This document shows, in pieces, positions 61,451 to 64,000 of a stretch of DNA of 64,000 nucleotides. A program made the translations under genes and the position numbers. The stretch comes from Crocinitomix sp. (lineage in GTDB: Bacteria > Bacteroidota > Bacteroidia > Flavobacteriales_D > Crocinitomicaceae), in contig WTCE01000063.1 of assembly GCA_013138735.1 (NCBI GenBank), forward strand, positions 1-64,000. The letters are read 5' to 3'. Within the stretch, counting starts at the first letter, position 1. Each line of letters begins with the position of its first letter. Below the pieces are notes generated by a model. It made no database searches. It was not told the origin of the DNA and was given only the letters and a program-made list of their open reading frames with translations.

Positions 61451-62146
61451 TCACTTCAAAGTTATAAAACCGCAACTATCTAGGGTCACTCGCTCATTAC
61501 TCCCTTTAAACTGTGCAATATATGTGCCATTTTCAAGTCTATCGACATCCTCAAATAACTCACCATTTTTATTGACATACCCACCATCATAACCGTCTAC
61601 CCATGTCCAATACTCTCCCATGTACTCCCGCTTTCCACCCATAGTATATTCAGCCAATCCGTGCTCGAAAAAATCTACAAAATCGAATTTCGGCTCAATT
61701 ATAATCTCTCCAGTTTCGGCATTAATGAAACCCATCTTCTCGTCTATGACAATTCTAAAAGTCCCTTCATGCACATAATCCGGTCCATTATCATAGACGA
61801 ATGGTGCCCAGAGAAAGTTTTCATTCATATCAATTCCTTTCAGTCCAACCCCCGAATCATATACAATCGCATACGTTTTTAAAGTATCAGTAAAACACGT
61901 CCAATATTTCCCAAACGGTATAACTGTATCTCCATAAAAATCGACATATGCACAAGCATCATTCTCTTCATCATATATGTGATAGAGATAATCTTCAACA
62001 TTCACTGAATCCCTTTCGCTTGCTAGGTCAGTTTGCAACCCTAAGGAATCTACCTCAATCTGCTCTTCAGCCAGCTCTGACGTGCTATTGCAGGCAAAAC
62101 AAAAAAGACTGATTATAACAGGAACCGAAAATTTTAACGTTTTCAT
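61451..62146 (-). CDS. WG-repeat lipoprotein
   Basis: 231 residues from ATG 62146. Lipoprotein signal, lipobox FCFAC; Cys19 would be lipidated. An acidic linker (SELAEEQIEVDSLG) leads to WG-type units: YVDFYGDTVIPFGKYW, MGFINAETGEIIIEPKFDFV, and GGYVNKNGELFEDVDRL. C-terminal residues form an extra beta unit. WG proteins form beta-structures of unknown function. It is probably envelope-anchored. A promoter lies inside the 3' end of the upstream gene, so it can be transcribed independently of it. Confidence 0.7.
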   Translation of the reverse strand: MKTLKFSVPVIISLFCFACNSTSELAEEQIEVDSLGLQTDLASERDSVNVEDYLYHIYDEENDACAYVDFYGDTVIPFGKYWTCFTDTLKTYAIVYDSGVGLKGIDMNENFLWAPFVYDNGPDYVHEGTFRIVIDEKMGFINAETGEIIIEPKFDFVDFFEHGLAEYTMGGKREYMGEYWTWVDGYDGGYVNKNGELFEDVDRLENGTYIAQFKGSNERVTLDSCGFITLK

Positions 62147-62178
62147 AAAATTTGATAAGTCAACCAGATAAGTATAAT

Positions 62179-62210
62179 CAAAAGTATAAATTATGCCTGA
62201 GACAATTCAA
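62179..62210 (-). promoter_or_regulatory. Promoter of the WG lipoprotein gene
   Basis: On the minus strand: TTG (62208-62210), 21-base spacer, TACTTTTG (62179-62186). Consensus Bacteroidota promoter, 33 bases before ATG 62146. Confidence 0.55.
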
Positions 62211-63042
62211 AGACCGTAATTTCTGGCCGGACATTAAACCGAATTTGCCATAAATGGCCTAAGGCTCGGTTAATATAGAGCTTACGCCCATCCTTTAAAT
62301 CAACTTCACCAGCCGAGTATGCTTTATTCTTTACAGGTAACATGGGTGGCGTTAAAAATGGTGCTTTGCATTGCCCTCCATGAGTATGCCCACATAGAAT
62401 CCAACCTTGGTACCCGTTCCAAACATCCAAGTCTGCCACATCTGGATTGTGACATAATACAAGATTTGCTTTTGAAGGATCATAGGATTCGAATGCCAAT
62501 TCTGGTTTAAAGTTGGTGGCCCAATAATCATCAATGCCAATTATGTTTAAACCAGCAACTTCAGTGGTTGAATTCCGCAATATTTGCAGGCCATTTTCTT
62601 CCAAAATTTCTGTAATGCGACTCGCAACGTCTTCTTCTTCCCAATTATTGCCATAATCGTGATTGCCTAAAATACCTACTGTGCCTAACTTTCCTTCAAC
62701 CTTATGATTCAGAACCTCTTGTAGTTGTTCAAATTGTTCGGAGGATTCATAACTCACAAAATCACCAGTATAAACAACTATATCCGGTTCAAGCGCCTGA
62801 GCTTCTTTCAAGGAATCAATCAAATATTGCCGATCAAAGCGATTGCCAACATGCATATCACTGATCTGCATTAAGCGCAGTCCATTAAGGTTTTTCGGCA
62901 AGTTTTTGATTGGCATTTTATGATACACAAACTCTAACCAAAACGGTTCTATTTGCCATGCATAAAGTCCAGTTAACAGACCTGCACCGCCAACGATCAT
63001 TGAGCGTTTTAAAAATTTTCGGCGGTTAAATTTTCTTGGCAT
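62191..63042 (-). CDS. Calcineurin-like metallophosphoesterase with Tat-type signal (YkuE-like)
   Basis: 283 residues from ATG 63042. N-terminus MPRKFNRRKFLKRSMIVGG carries a twin-Arg motif (NRRKFLK) followed by a short hydrophobic stretch, so a Tat-exported or membrane-anchored enzyme. Metallophosphoesterase motifs: ISDMHVG (DxH), VYTGDF (GD), LGNHDYG (GNHD), LCHNPD, and LCGHTHGGQ (GHTH). This is the layout of the YkuE/YaeI group, some of which hydrolyse phosphodiesters at the membrane. The exact substrate cannot be read from the sequence. Transcribed singly. Confidence 0.88.
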   Translation of the reverse strand: MPRKFNRRKFLKRSMIVGGAGLLTGLYAWQIEPFWLEFVYHKMPIKNLPKNLNGLRLMQISDMHVGNRFDRQYLIDSLKEAQALEPDIVVYTGDFVSYESSEQFEQLQEVLNHKVEGKLGTVGILGNHDYGNNWEEEDVASRITEILEENGLQILRNSTTEVAGLNIIGIDDYWATNFKPELAFESYDPSKANLVLCHNPDVADLDVWNGYQGWILCGHTHGGQCKAPFLTPPMLPVKNKAYSAGEVDLKDGRKLYINRALGHLWQIRFNVRPEITVFELSQA

Positions 63043-63143
63043 AGGTTTGGTTTTAAAACGATAACAGGCTGTTGGGTGATATATTTCCTTTTTAAGGAAA
63101 TATAACTCTTTTTTCGTTAGATATGTATATCCTAAAAGCCTAT

Positions 63144-63632
63144 TTAATTTTTATAAGCTGGTGCTTCCAGATGAATATTACTTGCTCGATCATCCAATTC
63201 TCCATCCAGTTTATACGAATTTAACGTGCAAGCATACCCACAAAAACTTTCACACCAGCGCGGCTCCCATTCAGTTGTCATCTCTGTTAGCTTATAACTA
63301 AGACTATCGTTAAAAACAATGTTCCAGTCGTAACCAGTGGTGATTTCTGCTGGTAAACGAAGCATTCTTTCATTTTTTCGCATTTTATTTGGTTTATCAA
63401 TATTCAAATAAAAAACGGAAATTAAACTGTCAAATTTCGAATTTTTACGGTAAGTCTCTATGCTTACTGAATTATAATTCTCTGGAGCAAATCCACGCAT
63501 GATTATTGGCAGATTAGAAAGGTCAATGTTTTCGCAAGGTTCGCTTGGGTACCGGGAAACATCTGGTGAACTGCAAGCGATAGCAAAACTTCCCAAAAGC
63601 ATTATTAGGATATATTTATACGCCTTATTCAC
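63144..63632 (-). CDS. Lipoprotein of unknown function
   Basis: 162 residues. Start is GTG 63632, overlapping the TGA of the upstream gene (63629-63631) as GTGA; TTG 63635 is the alternative. Lipobox FAIACSS, lipidated Cys at about residue 20. Mature protein has several cysteines (EPCENIDLS, EPRWCESFCGYACTLNSYK), the last resembling a small disulphide-rich motif. Family not recognised. Coupled to the 104-residue gene upstream, so the two probably act together. Confidence 0.65.
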   Translation of the reverse strand: MNKAYKYILIMLLGSFAIACSSPDVSRYPSEPCENIDLSNLPIIMRGFAPENYNSVSIETYRKNSKFDSLISVFYLNIDKPNKMRKNERMLRLPAEITTGYDWNIVFNDSLSYKLTEMTTEWEPRWCESFCGYACTLNSYKLDGELDDRASNIHLEAPAYKN

Positions 63633-63943
63633 CAATCATGGATATTTAAAAGATATGTATTCTCTGTTCCCATTGAAAATTTTAAAGCCTTTCCATTAAC
63701 CGCTAATTTGCTTTTGTCTTGAATTGTTTTTACTAACGCTAAAGTACTTCCAGACTTATATCCTTCAACACATGTTAACAACATAAACTCACCATCTCCG
63801 GGATATTCGGCTAACATATATTCGTAATAATCATCCACTGAGTTTTCGACATTTAAGCCAACATTGTATAAGCGAAACCGTGTTCCTTTCCAGAATAATT
63901 TATTGCTGCTTATCTCGTCCAGAGGAATTAAGTTGTTTTTCAT
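63629..63943 (-). CDS. Protein of unknown function, first gene of a coupled pair
   Basis: 104 residues from ATG 63941-63943. No signal peptide. Alpha/beta pattern: FWKGTRFRLYNVGLNVENSV, EYMLAEYPGDGEFMLLTCVE, then STLALVKTIQDKSKLAVNGK and FSMGTENTYLLNIHD. It resembles small immunity-like or Imm-type proteins only in size and composition. No family known to me. The lipoprotein gene follows with an overlapping stop/start. The right-hand 57 bases of the window carry no gene start. Confidence 0.55.
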   Translation of the reverse strand: MKNNLIPLDEISSNKLFWKGTRFRLYNVGLNVENSVDDYYEYMLAEYPGDGEFMLLTCVEGYKSGSTLALVKTIQDKSKLAVNGKALKFSMGTENTYLLNIHDW

Positions 63944-64000
63944 GATTATATCACTTTAACAACAACCAAACTCGAATCCGAGACCGCCAACAATTGAATA

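Noticed and set aside
1-64000. CRISPR arrays, rRNA genes, riboswitches, prophage or plasmid-transfer genes
   Set aside because: No regularly spaced repeats, rRNA segments, recognised riboswitch cores or phage/conjugation genes could be seen.

Overview
The window looks like a chromosome segment of a Bacteroidota bacterium, most likely Flavobacteriales (Cryomorphaceae/Crocinitomicaceae-like). The DNA is AT-rich. Secreted proteins carry type IX secretion (T9SS) C-terminal sorting domains. There is an S46 dipeptidyl-peptidase, a MiaE, a DivIC and WG-repeat proteins. Many genes are preceded by the Bacteroidota -7 promoter box TAnnTTTG, several with a TTG/TTTG -33 element 19-21 bases upstream. All family calls rest on motifs read by eye; no search was run.

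Layout. 1-2.0 kb: edge of an insertion sequence that has cut off the signal peptide of an exported OmpA-like protein, two tandem small membrane-protein paralogues, and yiaA. 2.1-6.0 kb: an alpha-solenoid protein, a two-gene unit ending in a zinc-ribbon SDR without the catalytic tyrosine, and two aberrant tRNA-like genes. 6.1-22.3 kb: mostly exported proteins (an apyrase/NTPDase, a 1.4 kaa T9SS cargo, an orphan T9SS tail, WG-repeat proteins, a CAP-OmpA fusion, a TonB_C/MORN protein, a lipoprotein). 22.5-26 kb: a DksA/TraR zinc-finger protein, an ABC exporter and a Pif1-like helicase. 26-38.7 kb: a signalling block made of a TPR-7TM-PAS5-GAF-SpoIIE protein, a Cache-PAS-GAF sensor without output domain, a NarL-type response regulator and an AAA/TPR ATPase.

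38.8-40.8 kb holds what I consider the most interesting unit: an MpaB/Lcp-family haem oxygenase followed 10 bases later by a small seven-helix membrane protein with the sequence signature of Pyr4/PaxB transmembrane terpene cyclases. Both families are known from fungal meroterpenoid pathways (the first also from bacterial rubber cleavage). The pair is a candidate isoprenoid-tailoring cassette of unknown substrate. miaE, divIC, a T9SS adhesin-like protein and an S46 peptidase follow.

45.4-47.7 kb: an IS3-family element (1229 bp, 3-bp target duplication) interrupts a lipoprotein gene exactly in frame, so the ancestral 325-residue protein can be rebuilt. 49.4-54.3 kb: a three-gene operon of an exported WD40-caspase protein, a hotdog thioesterase and a TPR lipoprotein. 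54.4-55.5 kb: an FMN reductase with a MarR regulator and a perfect 18-bp operator overlapping the marR promoter. 55.5-64 kb: a bestrophin-like protein, mnmA, small unknown genes beside a structured MITE-like element, a coiled-coil/HTH protein, a rhodanese fusion, more lipoproteins and a Tat-type metallophosphoesterase.
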